Shown: positions 20,404 through 30,434 of the stretch, one piece after another
Layout of the letters: each line of letters begins with the position of its first letter
Numbering within the stretch: position 1 is the first letter of the stretch
Assembly (NCBI GenBank): GCA_007644065.1
Contig: VJWN01000006.1
Location: 1,736,001 to 1,800,000, forward strand
Reading direction: 5' to 3'
Source: Margaritispora aquatica
Taxonomy: Eukaryota > Ascomycota > Leotiomycetes > Helotiales > Discinellaceae
DNA length: 64,000 bases
Notes under the pieces: model-generated
What the model saw: the letters and a program-made list of their open reading frames with translations, nothing else
Database searches by the model: none
What the model was told of the DNA's origin: nothing
Translations under genes and position numbers: made by a program

Positions 20404-21905
20404 TTACTGACACTATAAAGAAAGGGATGTTAGTTTGTTCTCAAAGCTTCTCAATTCGAGAAGATCAAGGCTCGCATATCAAGAAATAACCAACATACCT
20501 GAGAGTACCAAATACTAAAGAAAACGCACGTATATGGTGATGCGCAAGTAGTAGAACCTGTCCATGGATTCCCACCGCTGTATAATGTTAGATCCAATTT
20601 ACCTAACGAAGAATCAGAGACATACCAAGCACCCCATTGTGGAATGCCACTTGTTGATACCGCAGCAGAAGATGTGGTGGTGGTGATTGTCACAAGTGTC
20701 GTGCTCGCTTTGGTAGAAGAAGATGATGCTTTAGAAGACGATGTCGAAACTTTTGAACTTGTCGTCATCGTTGTAGTCGCCTTCGTCGACGAGGAGGTCT
20801 TTGAAGTGGTACTCGTACCCACAACGGTCGAACTAGAAGAGGGATAAAAGGGGCCCGGCATCAGACCAAACCAAACCAGATCATCCTCAGTTCTAATAGG
20901 TACCGAGTGGCCTACATTTAGTGCTGAGAATCCAAGGAGCTTCGTTCCGTCACCATAGACCATTTTGGTATAACCAGCCAATGGTGTATCGGTGACATTT
21001 GAAGCAAAAGAAATGCCATGAACATTCGACCATTCCTTAAGTTCTTCGGCCAAGAGAGGATATGCAAGGGTGAAGTCTGAAGTGCCGTGGTAGCTTTCCA
21101 TCCGTCAGTAACTTTCCCATCCTTCCCGATCGAATTGAAGACGACTCACATGTTTAATCTTGGGTAGGATCCCGTATATCCAGGATAATAACTTCTCACC
21201 AAATTTCCCCAAGCAACCGCGCTCTGGGAAGAAACTCCAGTGCTGCATGTTGAGTTCCAGCTTGCGGTCGCTTGTCCCGCAACAGCAGTGGAGACATAGA
21301 AACATCCATCTGGTACACCGGAGTAGATCACACCTGCTTTGATGATATCAGGGTAGGCGCCTGAGAGCACGTTCGTCATCATTGCGCCGGAGGAGAGGCC
21401 GGAAGCATAGACACGGTTGATGTCACCGCCATAATTAGCAACAGCGTAGCGAACCATGTTAATGATAGTCAGGGAGTCGCCGCCTCCATTATGGGTTAGC
21501 GAGGCGAGAGAGGCAACATCCCAGCAGTTGTCTGTTGAAGGCGAGTCGGGATAGATGACGATGTAGCCGTATGTGTCGGCATCTGCAATTGATCAGTCCC
21601 GGATCGAGACACTCATTATGGTTTTTCTCTTCGAAATTCGCAAGATGCGAAGATTTCAAACAGAAAGGTTGAAACTCACAGTTTGCATAACCGGTTCCGG
21701 CGAAATAGTCGTTGGCGCTACCACTACACCAATGTATCGCTACAATGATTGGAGCAAGAGCAAGCTTCGTCGTTGGAATGTACATGTACATTCCTGCGCT
21801 CGTAGGACCAGCAGTGAAACCTGTGATCTGCTGCAGTGTTGAAGTAAGAGCATTGCTGACACTGCTCAGCGACAGCAGCGCTGCAGTGAGGCAAAAAGAC
21901 CGCAT
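20404..21905 (-). CDS. Acetylxylan esterase (CE1) with C-terminal CBM1, secreted
   Basis: Five exons (21680-21905, 21150-21582, 20626-21093, 20499-20577, 20404-20412) join in phase to 404 aa. The last exon is only 9 nt and supplies the final Cys-Gln. Residues 1-19 are a signal peptide. The CE1 fold carries the nucleophile motif ASGLSSGAMMTNV with Ser139, the acid segment YHGTSDFTL and the His segment NVGHSVP. A Ser/Thr-rich linker leads to a fungal cellulose-binding module (IPQWGACGGNPWTGSTTC, then SPYTC and WYSQCQ). Family knowledge: removes acetyl groups from xylan in plant walls, with CBM1 anchoring to cellulose. Feruloyl esterases share this fold, but YSGVPDGCF favours the acetylxylan esterase group. 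An inverted repeat with everted CCG/CGG ends lies ~170 bp upstream (22075-22100). Confidence 0.93.
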
Positions 21906-24900
21906 TTTGCTAGCTGTTCTAGTTCTGTTCTAGATCGAGGTGTATTTTCAGGGACCAAGAGACAAGAATCAATCTATACGTCCTAGCCATCGGGATGTCG
22001 CTTTTATTTATTCATTTGTAATATGGGCCTCAGCTTCAGCCGATGGGAAAAAGCTACCCACGTATTTGTGGATGCCATCCTCCGAACTCGCGGAGGATGG
22101 TTGAATTGACTAGACCAGACTCCGCAATTCCTCCCATCAGCCAAGCGAAGTTCTACGCTCGTATTCGCACTCTCAAGCAGGGTCATATTAGCGACTCAGT
22201 TTGGGACTCTAGCATCCCGAGCCTCAACGGTAACCGTTTTCCCCATGAACACATCACGATCTTGCATCTCATCTCACGGCTGCCCGGATTCCAACTTCTC
22301 CAGACTTCACTCACTTCCCCACAACATCCAAAACGCACAACAGAGGCACAACCTTCATTTCGCCATGTGGCATCGACGGGCCGTCCTCCCTCCCCAGCCG
22401 GCAGTCAGGTATCAGGGAGTCCATCGGTAAAGTTTCCGGGCCCACATTTTATACTTGGATACCCCGCCCCCTGATTAGCCGAGAGATATCCCTCCAATCG
22501 TTGCAAGCTACTTTGGCATTTAGAAAGGGTGATGACATCCTGCCACGTGCAGCTCATTTGTATGTTGTCTTTTGAGGTTGGAGATCTGGCTCCGTTCCGT
22601 TTGTCCGGCTTTTGGAATAATTGGCTTGTGGTGACAGTTTCGGGAATTGTGATTGGAGATCATCTTGTTAGATGTATTAGGAGTTCAGGTCTGTTGGCAC
22701 AATTGGGTCATGCTACTGCCCATTTATAGTTGAAATAACTCGTTACATCAGCAACATGAAGGCAACACAATTCGTCATCCCTCCAGCAACCAAAAATGCA
22801 AACACTCTCCATATGCCAGCTCGATAATAGTTATCAGACTACCGTCTTTAGATAGATGTTAGAGCTAAGAAACGAACCGACGCAAATCAACGGAATGTAA
22901 TGCTTTCTTTTTAGAACACTCTCGGATTGGGGTCACGAGTTTGAGTACCCAAAATGAGGCTCTCGATGTCTTACTTCTTTCGACACCACAGCAGCCCTCA
23001 CAATGCAAATCTCAGTATAGCTTTAGCTCAGCCACATATTTGATTCATCGCCCAGTGAATCGCCCAGTGATTGAGTATCTCCTCTAGGTTTCTGATTTAG
23101 ATATAGCTAGCTTCATTTCACGATTTAGATGCACAAGAAGAGAATCCAGACTCAGGCATTCTTCAATCCAATGCCATAATCTGCACAACCAAAGATATTT
23201 GAAATCAACTTCAATGATAAATAAGCACGAAAGACACCAAAGAATATTTAGCAAGCTTTAACACTCCACACAACTTACTTAATGCCTCTGTACTAGCACC
23301 CAGACTTGAAAACGCCACAATTTATGACACTACCAAAATCTTCTATGTTGCTGACATCATCCGTGACTGAAAACTCCAAAATTTAATTCTCAAGTATCAC
23401 GCTTCCAACTCAAGCACGACTTGCATCGATGCGTTATGACTAATACCGTATGACCCAGACCAGGTACCGGCATCCTCCCTCCAAGCCCAAAAACAGACAA
23501 AGTCAAACTTTGGTTTCAAGGCGAGGGTTTGTGCTTTCACTGGGCCTCAAGGATTCTTGGCAATGTGAGTCTCATAGAAAATATGACGAATGGAATAGGA
23601 GTCGAGATTACTTTTTGAATAAATTGGCACTGTTGTTCCTCGGGGTCATGACTGCATCTGACATCCCTGTAGATTGTGTTAAGTTTAAGGCGTGCTTTGT
23701 GATGTATTGGGTGGGGAATAATGAGTTAGGCTCAGGAATAGTAGAGTCAAGCTGTTGAGTTCGGCTAAACGGTGCTTAGTACTCTTCCACAGATGGTTCC
23801 CCTAAGAGATTTATGCGCTCGACGCTTCTGTTCCCTTGACAGCAAATAACAAAATTAGGTATTTCTACGAGTACTCAACATTCCAGACTTCCCGGCCTCG
23901 ATAAGCCAATTCATGATGACATTTACTTACTCGCTTAATTTCGAACCATAAACCTGATGGCGCCAGACATTGACAGTTACTATGTTCAGCTTTTATGCAC
24001 GCATTCAATACGTCTTACAAGGTGATTTCGAAACTTTTCACGCATAGTGCATAATCCTTCTTGGAAAGCCTGGCAGAAAGCCCTCGACAGTCTCAGTTTC
24101 CTAATTTGAGACATAACCAAACGCACTAAAACCCCTGCCCCCACCTATCACATCGCCCTGCATGGAAGGTCTCACATAGGGCCCCATGATCTATTCGTAG
24201 GACTTTCCCATTTTTGACCTGAAGACTTAAACGTAAGAACTGACAACGGTATCGGTATTAGCTTAATCGAAAGCGGTTACAATTTTCGGTCTTATCGAAA
24301 ATTGCAGGTGCGCTCTCTGCACATCATTTTAACATCGCAATACACTTTCTGTCGAGCAGATAAAGTGCAAAAATAGGTTTTAATGAGATCAGAACTTCCT
24401 AGATTTATTAATTCAATGCTTCTCTTATTTGCTATCTTCGCTCGCAATACCTCAATCAATACCGCCATATCTAACCATAGCACCGATACGACTGGTTCAA
24501 AGTGGGAAATCCACAAAATTAGGTGTGGCCCATCATAGCTACAGTGATAGTGATTATTGTTCTCATCATCTTCCCCGTGAAGCTTGGGACAAGATTTGGA
24601 AATAGGAGGGAGAGATATGGAGGTGATGGAGTTCGATGGGATGCGGAAGCTGGGTTGAAGAATTTGGAATGATGAACAACTAGGTATCCGCCTGTTGGAG
24701 GAGGAGATTTGAGACTTTTATGAACCCGACAGCCTGAAGATAGGGCCAGTTAACGGACATTCAAATACAACCTTAGGCTAAAGCTTTTTTCTGGAAATAC
24801 TTAGATTGATCGAACACGAAATCTATTTGTGGTCGTAATTAAGAAGCATTGTTGAAAGTAGACAAACTCATGGCTATGTTGTCATTGACGGAAACATCCT

Positions 24901-25366
24901 GCTTCTAATGTGCTAAAAAAAAAGACTCTTCGGATGAGGAATGCTTTGAACAAACGCCGATGAAAGTTAAAAACCTGCTCCTTGGGTGTTAAAAGATAAG
25001 AACATGTAGGCTTATGAAGTTTAAAGTCGTGATCTCGCTTAAGCCAACTTCAATCATAGAGACGCAAGATTTCAAATACGACGCCCTAAGTCAGACAAAT
25101 ATGAGAGAAAGTTTGTTCCGCATGATCGCTATCGAAATTGTACCTCAGCCTTACAACTAAACTACCAATTCATGCAGGAACTCATATTAGGCGTATGAGG
25201 CTTTACAGACTGAGACCCCAAGGAACCAAGCCTCGATGGTGTCTCATCTGCTGGTCGACCAGATCAGACGACTATTCCCTATCATCGCTTGGGTAAAAGC
25301 ACTTGATATTCTTTCTCTGAAATACATTCGACTTACAACAAACAACGCAGTTCTCTCAAAAAGAAA
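21906..25366. other. Long gene-poor intergenic region (3.4 kb)
   Basis: No frame with recognisable motifs and no splice chain is seen on either strand. Scattered short frames at 22043-22729, 23450-23758 and 24292-24516 look random. The first ~500 bp belongs to the esterase promoter. No transposon ends or target-site duplications could be recognised. It could be decayed repeat DNA, but nothing in the sequence proves this. Confidence 0.55.
22075..22100. promoter_or_regulatory. Perfect 10-bp inverted repeat with CCG-N6-CGG core upstream of the esterase
   Basis: CCATCCTCCG, spacer AACTCG, then CGGAGGATGG: all ten arm pairs match. It lies 170 bp 5' of the esterase ATG. The everted CCG/CGG halves are the kind of site bound by dimeric Zn2Cys6 fungal activators. 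A regulatory role is inference. It could also form a hairpin in the 5' UTR. Confidence 0.45.
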
Positions 25367-25888
25367 ATGGATGATGCCACAGCCCTAGTAACGTCAATCC
25401 GAGATCTTGTCACCCCTTCGCCCACCAGAAGCCCAACAGATTCATACTCATCTTTCTGGGCAAGCTATGTAGCATCGGCAACAGACACGTCGACTGCACC
25501 CCCTACGCCACACCACTGGTACAACTGGTTTACAGAAGGAAATCCATACCACTGGTTCTGGATCGCCATTCCGTGGCCTTTTATCTTAATAGGTTGTATG
25601 ATCAAATGGGGACCGTCTATGATGCGAAGACAGGGCGGTGGACAGCCGACAGGTGGGATTTCGCAGACGAGGGAACGTAACAACACGTCTGGAGGGGACG
25701 GAGGAGGTGGATGGAGTGGCTGGTGGGGGGGAGATGGGGGATCAGGCGGGGATGGAGGAGGAGGATGGGGAGGAGATGGAGGCTTTGGTGGGGATGGAGG
25801 GGCTGGGGGTGACGGAGGGGGTGGTGGTGGCGGAGATGGTGGTGGTGGAGGTGGAGGTGATGGAGGAGGTGGTGGAGACGGTGGGTAG
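25367..25888 (+). CDS. Small single-pass membrane protein with Gly/Asp (GGD) tail, copy A
   Basis: Intronless 173-aa frame with no family I recognise. Residues 1-50 are Ser/Thr/Pro-rich. An aromatic stretch (WYNWF, then PYHWFWIAIPWPFILIGCMI) forms one transmembrane segment at about 64-79. A basic juxtamembrane patch (KWGPSMMRRQ) follows. Residues 109-173 are an almost pure Gly/Asp tail with units GGDGG and WGGDGGFGGDGG. There is no cleavable signal peptide, and the positive-inside rule puts the GGD tail in the cytosol (inference). Two smaller genes downstream on the same strand share the same order, so this looks like a local family. The tail is glycine-rich, so repeat-number variation between strains is likely. 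Confidence 0.7.
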   Translation: MDDATALVTSIRDLVTPSPTRSPTDSYSSFWASYVASATDTSTAPPTPHHWYNWFTEGNPYHWFWIAIPWPFILIGCMIKWGPSMMRRQGGGQPTGGISQTRERNNTSGGDGGGGWSGWWGGDGGSGGDGGGGWGGDGGFGGDGGAGGDGGGGGGGDGGGGGGGDGGGGGDGG

Positions 25889-28009
25889 TGAAAGAAGAAT
25901 CTCTTTAGATAAAGTTTATGATAGCATGACAGCAATTTCAAATCAAGTTTCTGAATCAAGCAAACGAAGCAATACCACCTTGGCGACTCATCCAATTATC
26001 TCAACTTACAATTTGCAATTCCGAAAGAGGAAAGCTAAGGATACGAGTGAAGCAATAGTCAAGGCAAAAGCATACTACAGCATCAAAGTTGTACCAGTAC
26101 ACACGGTAGTCATCGAAACCAACACTCACTCAAACACCAATTTGATTCAAATTCCGCACACATGCATAAACTCAGCCAGGCATTTCTCATCTGTCTCTAA
26201 AAACATCACATGTGTTTCTAAGGGTTTGAAGACATTAGATATGTATTTACTCTCAAGACGCGATGCAGCGGGCCTTGCGCAATATGTTAGGCACTGGCGA
26301 AACACGAGATCTCTTTACAGACCCACAACTCCGCTCACTTCGGCTCGCGATTTAAGATGAACTCCTATTACCACCTCAATTTGTACTCAGACTCGCACTC
26401 GCACTCAGCTCCATTTCCCCGACTAAACGCAGCTATGAACATGTCGCCAACAATAGCCTCAGCCCTTTCCAGGCTTTAGGAAACACATACCTATAGCACC
26501 ACCGTCTCCAGCAACACAGTGTCTACAACTTCCGCAGACTGCTTTTTCAGCGTAAGCTATCCCATTAGGTCTGGATACCGATCGGTGGTTTGGTTGGAAC
26601 ACTACTGTGTTTATATGTGGAATGTCAGTTGGATATCACGTGACAGTGACATCATATTCGATTATTCCGATTCTCTCCTTACCCTACTATATTCTATATT
26701 ACTTATACTATTATATAAGATTAAGCACTACCTTTTTATTTTGTAAATCAAATAACTTTTGCTTAGACACTTATCTAGGTATTTATATATATATATAGCT
26801 TTCTACTGCTATAAAAGCTCTTTAGACTTCTTAATCCTATCTTCACCTACCACTACGCCACATGATTTACCCTCTTTTTGTTCTTTACGGATGTTGTTGT
26901 TGCGTAAGTCTCTTCCCCATTTCACAAAATGGTAAATAGATTGTAAGAACAACTATATGGTGTCAAATAAAATAAGCTGATTAACTTTGATTGACAAAAA
27001 CTCACAGAACAGATTGCCAGAGGCGACACTGCGTCTGAGATGGAGGATAACCTATCACTGTATCTCCAACTAGCTACCTATACCATTAGCTAGATCTTGG
27101 CACTCGCCTGTTTCGATACCGTAACTTGCTCTAGAAAGCAAATAGTCATAATGATAGGAAATCAACCAATAAATGGATCTTCGAGGAATATGAGTTCAAG
27201 ATATAACTCGCTTAAAATTTTAAGCGATGAAGCTAGAAGGAGATAGCACTTTCTGTCCTTGAAGTTCACACTTAACATGAGAAATAACTACCATAAAAGG
27301 AATCATAGTACATACGATAATTTTTCTATTCAAATCTCTATCCATTGATATCACATCGCAAGTCGTAACTCACAATTCACAACTCACAACTCACAATATT
27401 CAAAATCACGTTCTTGTGTCTGACTCACACACTTAGAAAGGGTGTAAGCATTACTATATCATATTGCGGATCTAAACACTAGGCAGAATTCTCAAAAGCT
27501 CAGCCTACCTTATGCTCAGCCTTTTTGCCTGTTATTTTAGGCACATGTTGGCCTCTATATACCAGTAGTTTAGGCTCAGGCAGGCAAGGCCTTGAAATTG
27601 ATCGGCTTAGGCAGACTAGAGTTCGGTTCTACAGTAAAGGGAGCCCAGAGATGCTTAGGACAAATTTTTAACTCGATTCAGTACTTAGTCCGGTCCGGAA
27701 ATGAAGCACCCATTTAGTCTTCGGTAACCTGTCCGACCCCGACCTAGGCCCTTGTAAACTACATTTGCTCTTCCTGGTTCCTTAACCTTTAATTTATCTA
27801 TGCAGAGGCTCAATCTATCGTTTATTCCGAAGGCATACATCTAGGCAGGCCATGGTAAGGCTTAAGGGGGCGCTTGGGTAGGCAGGGTGAGGCTCTCACC
27901 ACGACAATACCTCGACACTATCATGCTATATATTTCCCTCCCATTGCATCCCTCCACTTCAATCTCATGTTTCTTATCCTTCTCAATTCTCCCCTTCTCA
28001 AACATCACT
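25889..28009. other. Gene-poor, AT-rich intergenic region
   Basis: About 2.1 kb between GGD copies A and B. The segment 26640-26830 is strongly AT-rich, with runs of TATA. Short direct repeats of CACAACT occur near 27366-27396. A stretch rich in GGCTCAG/TAGGC motifs spans 27480-27880. No coding frame is convincing; the frame to 26360 in the first part is out of phase with, and runs past, copy A. Decayed repeat DNA is possible but unproven. Confidence 0.5.
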
Positions 28010-28570
28010 ATGAGTCCATCGCCAACATCCTCGGCTCTTTCAAGCCCCTCCGCAACACAAACACACAGCCCGGCCCAAAAGAACTGGCTCCTGCGTGGGG
28101 TCCCTCCAAACCTTTTCTGGTTGCTCATCGGTGCTATAGTGGGGGGAGTTCTTCTATTTGGTTTGTGCGATCATTGTATTGTAAGTTACTACTTTTCATC
28201 ACTTCCCAATTCATTCCCCGCTCGTGTGCCGCCAAGTTCTTTTTTTGGTTTTTCTTTCATAGATATATTGTATATAAGTGGGAAGCAAGACGAGGGGGCG
28301 GGAACGTGAGTATACTATGGTGGAAGAATCGAGGAAGATGGAGAGAGTCCTGATTGGTAGGGAGAGGGAGGTGAGAGGGAGTGATAAGCAAGATGATTAG
28401 AGAGACTTCCAGGTTGGCAAAGACAGAGAGAGAGAGAGAATGATAGAGTCAAAGCTAACGCAAAACACCAGAATAGACGGCGTTACAGACTCTACTACTC
28501 ACCAGACACATCGAACACCAACAGACCGCAAACATACGGGAGTGGTGGAGACGGTGGGGACGGAGGGTAG
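28010..28570 (+). CDS. Small single-pass membrane protein with GGD tail, copy B
   Basis: Exon 1 (28010-28180) encodes a Ser/Thr-rich N-terminus and one membrane segment (LFWLLIGAIVGGVLLFGL). The GTAAGT donor is phase 0. The last exon (28472-28570) follows branch point GCTAACG and acceptor CACCAG, also phase 0. It encodes NRRRYRLYYSPDTSNT, then RPQTYGSGGDGGDGG and stop. A direct join gives 89 aa. An optional in-frame 27-nt exon at 28279-28305 (WEARRGGGN) would give 98 aa. The same CTAACGCAAA segment precedes the last exon of copy C. Function unknown. The exon model rests on phase agreement and on likeness to copies A and C; RNA evidence would settle the middle exon. Confidence 0.58.
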
Positions 28571-29460
28571 TAGCTGGTGGGTGGTGGAGAAAGGGAGAAG
28601 AAATGGATGGATATATTGGTGAGCCCTTTGAGGGAATGAGGTTGCGCAGACTTGATTTTAGAGCGAAATAAGAGCAAAAGATATATAATATAGACATCTC
28701 ACACTCAATACGAACCTCATACCACCAGCTCGACAAACTCGATTGAATTCCAATTAAGGTACTCATCACAGCGACACCTCAAATATCATCCCCGTAGACT
28801 AGATATACCTACTCTGATCACGCACCTCAGTTGACTTTTCCCTGAGTTATAGTACTTTAAATAGCTCAATGAAAGATCTTGCCCAACGCCGCAAGGTCAA
28901 ATGTTTAGTCCAGGATTTCAAGGAAAGAAATGGAACGTATAATGTCCAACTTAGGACAGTATGCGTCGAGATTTTGACAACAATGTAAGTCTCAAACGTC
29001 ATGTCTTTGTGCTAGGTAATCCTACTCCACACTTAGGTTATATACATTGAACTCTCCAAGCTCCAGTGCATTCAAATCGCATGATTGAACTTAACGGCGC
29101 AAGGTGAAACGGAAACAAAGACAAGATTCAAGTCGCGTTTTCCGTTTCTATGTCTCAATCACTCACTACTTGTGGGCCAAACCTAGCTTGCTTGCGAACT
29201 TACCAGTTCAAGACATCGGGAGCACTCCCACACATACTGACTCCGCCTCCTCTGTCTCATATACTTAGTTTCACCAAGACAATGAGGTACTTATCTATCT
29301 ACTAGTGACCACTGACTTTCCTTCTTTCCACGGTTCGTCCGTCAACAATTAATCCATTCCTCAATGCTACCATATATTCCTCTCTACCTCACCTCACCCA
29401 CCCGCAGTATAACTGCCTATATCAAGAAATCTAGCATCATTTCTTCTCTCGAGCTCAACT
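28571..29460. other. Intergenic region between GGD copies B and C
   Basis: About 0.9 kb with no convincing frame. CT-rich DNA precedes the copy C start. Confidence 0.55.
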
Positions 29461-29945
29461 ATGAACTCGACAATGAATTCAACAATAACAACAATCACAA
29501 ACACAACCACAACCCTAAGCCCCGACCCAACACAAACATCCAGCTCCACCGACGCCAGCGCCACGCCTTCTACCCCACAAAACCGGGTCGGGAGCCCTTC
29601 GTCTACAGACAACCCTTTAGCAATCATTGGTGGTATCATGGCGGTGATAGCTTTAATCGGTATATGGTTTTTTGTACGTCCAATTGCTCATCTGTTTTCT
29701 TTTCTGAATTCATCATCTGTCTGATTTTCTTATTTCTTTGCGTCTAAAACTTTTGCCCTGCTACTTCATGGATGGGAAGCGAGCAGGGTGATGAAAACAG
29801 AGAAAGAGACAGGGAATAAGCAGAAGCTAACGCAAACGAGTATGACAAAAACAAACCAGAGAACACGACGCCGTATCCCCAAAGACCGTACGCGAACGAT
29901 GGTGGAGATGGTGGAGATGGCGGAGATGGCGGTGGGGATGGATGA
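29461..29945 (+). CDS. Small single-pass membrane protein with GGD tail, copy C
   Basis: Exon 1 (29461-29673) encodes a Thr/Asn/Ser-rich N-terminus with many N-x-S/T sites and one membrane segment (NPLAIIGGIMAVIALIGIWFF). The donor GTACGT is phase 0. The second exon (29841-29945) follows branch point GCTAACG and acceptor ACGAG, also phase 0. It encodes YDKNKPENTTPYPQRPYAN, then GGDGGDGGDGGG and stop, for 105 aa in total. The tail region aligns with copy B (NRPQTYGSGGDGG against PQRPYANDGGDGG). The N-x-T sites fit an outside N-terminus. Function unknown. The acceptor is GAG rather than the usual CAG/TAG, so the exact junction is less certain. Confidence 0.58.
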
Positions 29946-30434
29946 TAGGTAATCAGTCTACCTACGTGCCTGGATCTACACTTGCAGATCTTGGAAACTT
30001 GACTATACTACTTTAATTCAGAGCAAAATCAAATAATCACAATACAGAGATGCCCCCAAAAAGAATTTCGCTTAGAACCAAGCTACTGGAAGTCTAAGTC
30101 CAAGTCTAAGACGAAGCAGACAGTGAGAAGACATCGTCGTACATATCGTCAACTAAGTAACCAACTAAAACAGCAAGATAGCAAGATAGCTCGCACAGGG
30201 TATTCTAAAAGCAAAAATCTTCGCGCAATTTTTGTGGGGCCATACAAAACGCAAAATACCTCCCTTACCTACGGCCGACCTGAGAAAGTGGTATCGTATC
30301 GTGTCCTCCATATCCTGATCCAAATCCATGCAATGTCTCCTCCTGTTCCATCCATCTTACAAAACCCTAGCCTAATCTTCGCAAATCCACCTATCGTATA
30401 TCTTTCCATCGTTCATAGTCATCGCAAGTAATTC
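29946..30434. other. Intergenic region between convergent genes
   Basis: 3' flanks of GGD copy C (+) and the RBR ligase (-). Short repeats of CAAGTCTAAG and AGCAAGATAG occur at 30090-30190. No gene is seen. Confidence 0.6.

Noticed and set aside
22043..22474. 143-aa plus-strand frame upstream of the esterase
   Set aside because: Pro/Ser-rich with no family features and lies in the esterase promoter, where the palindrome sits.
25465..25995. Minus-strand proline-rich 176-aa frame
   Set aside because: It is the complement of the GGD tail of copy A; repeats of GGN codons always give open Pro-rich frames on the other strand.
25638..26360. Plus-strand 240-aa frame overlapping copy A
   Set aside because: It is a frame-shifted reading of the same repeat (Glu/Val-rich) followed by AT-rich DNA; it lacks family motifs.
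26640..26830. AT-rich segment considered as a transposon LTR
   Set aside because: No terminal repeats, TG/CA ends or target duplications could be paired; the AT content alone does not prove a mobile element.
27360..27420. Short CACAACT repeats considered as a CRISPR-like array
   Set aside because: The unit is 9-10 bp with no spacers, and CRISPR arrays do not occur in fungal nuclear DNA.
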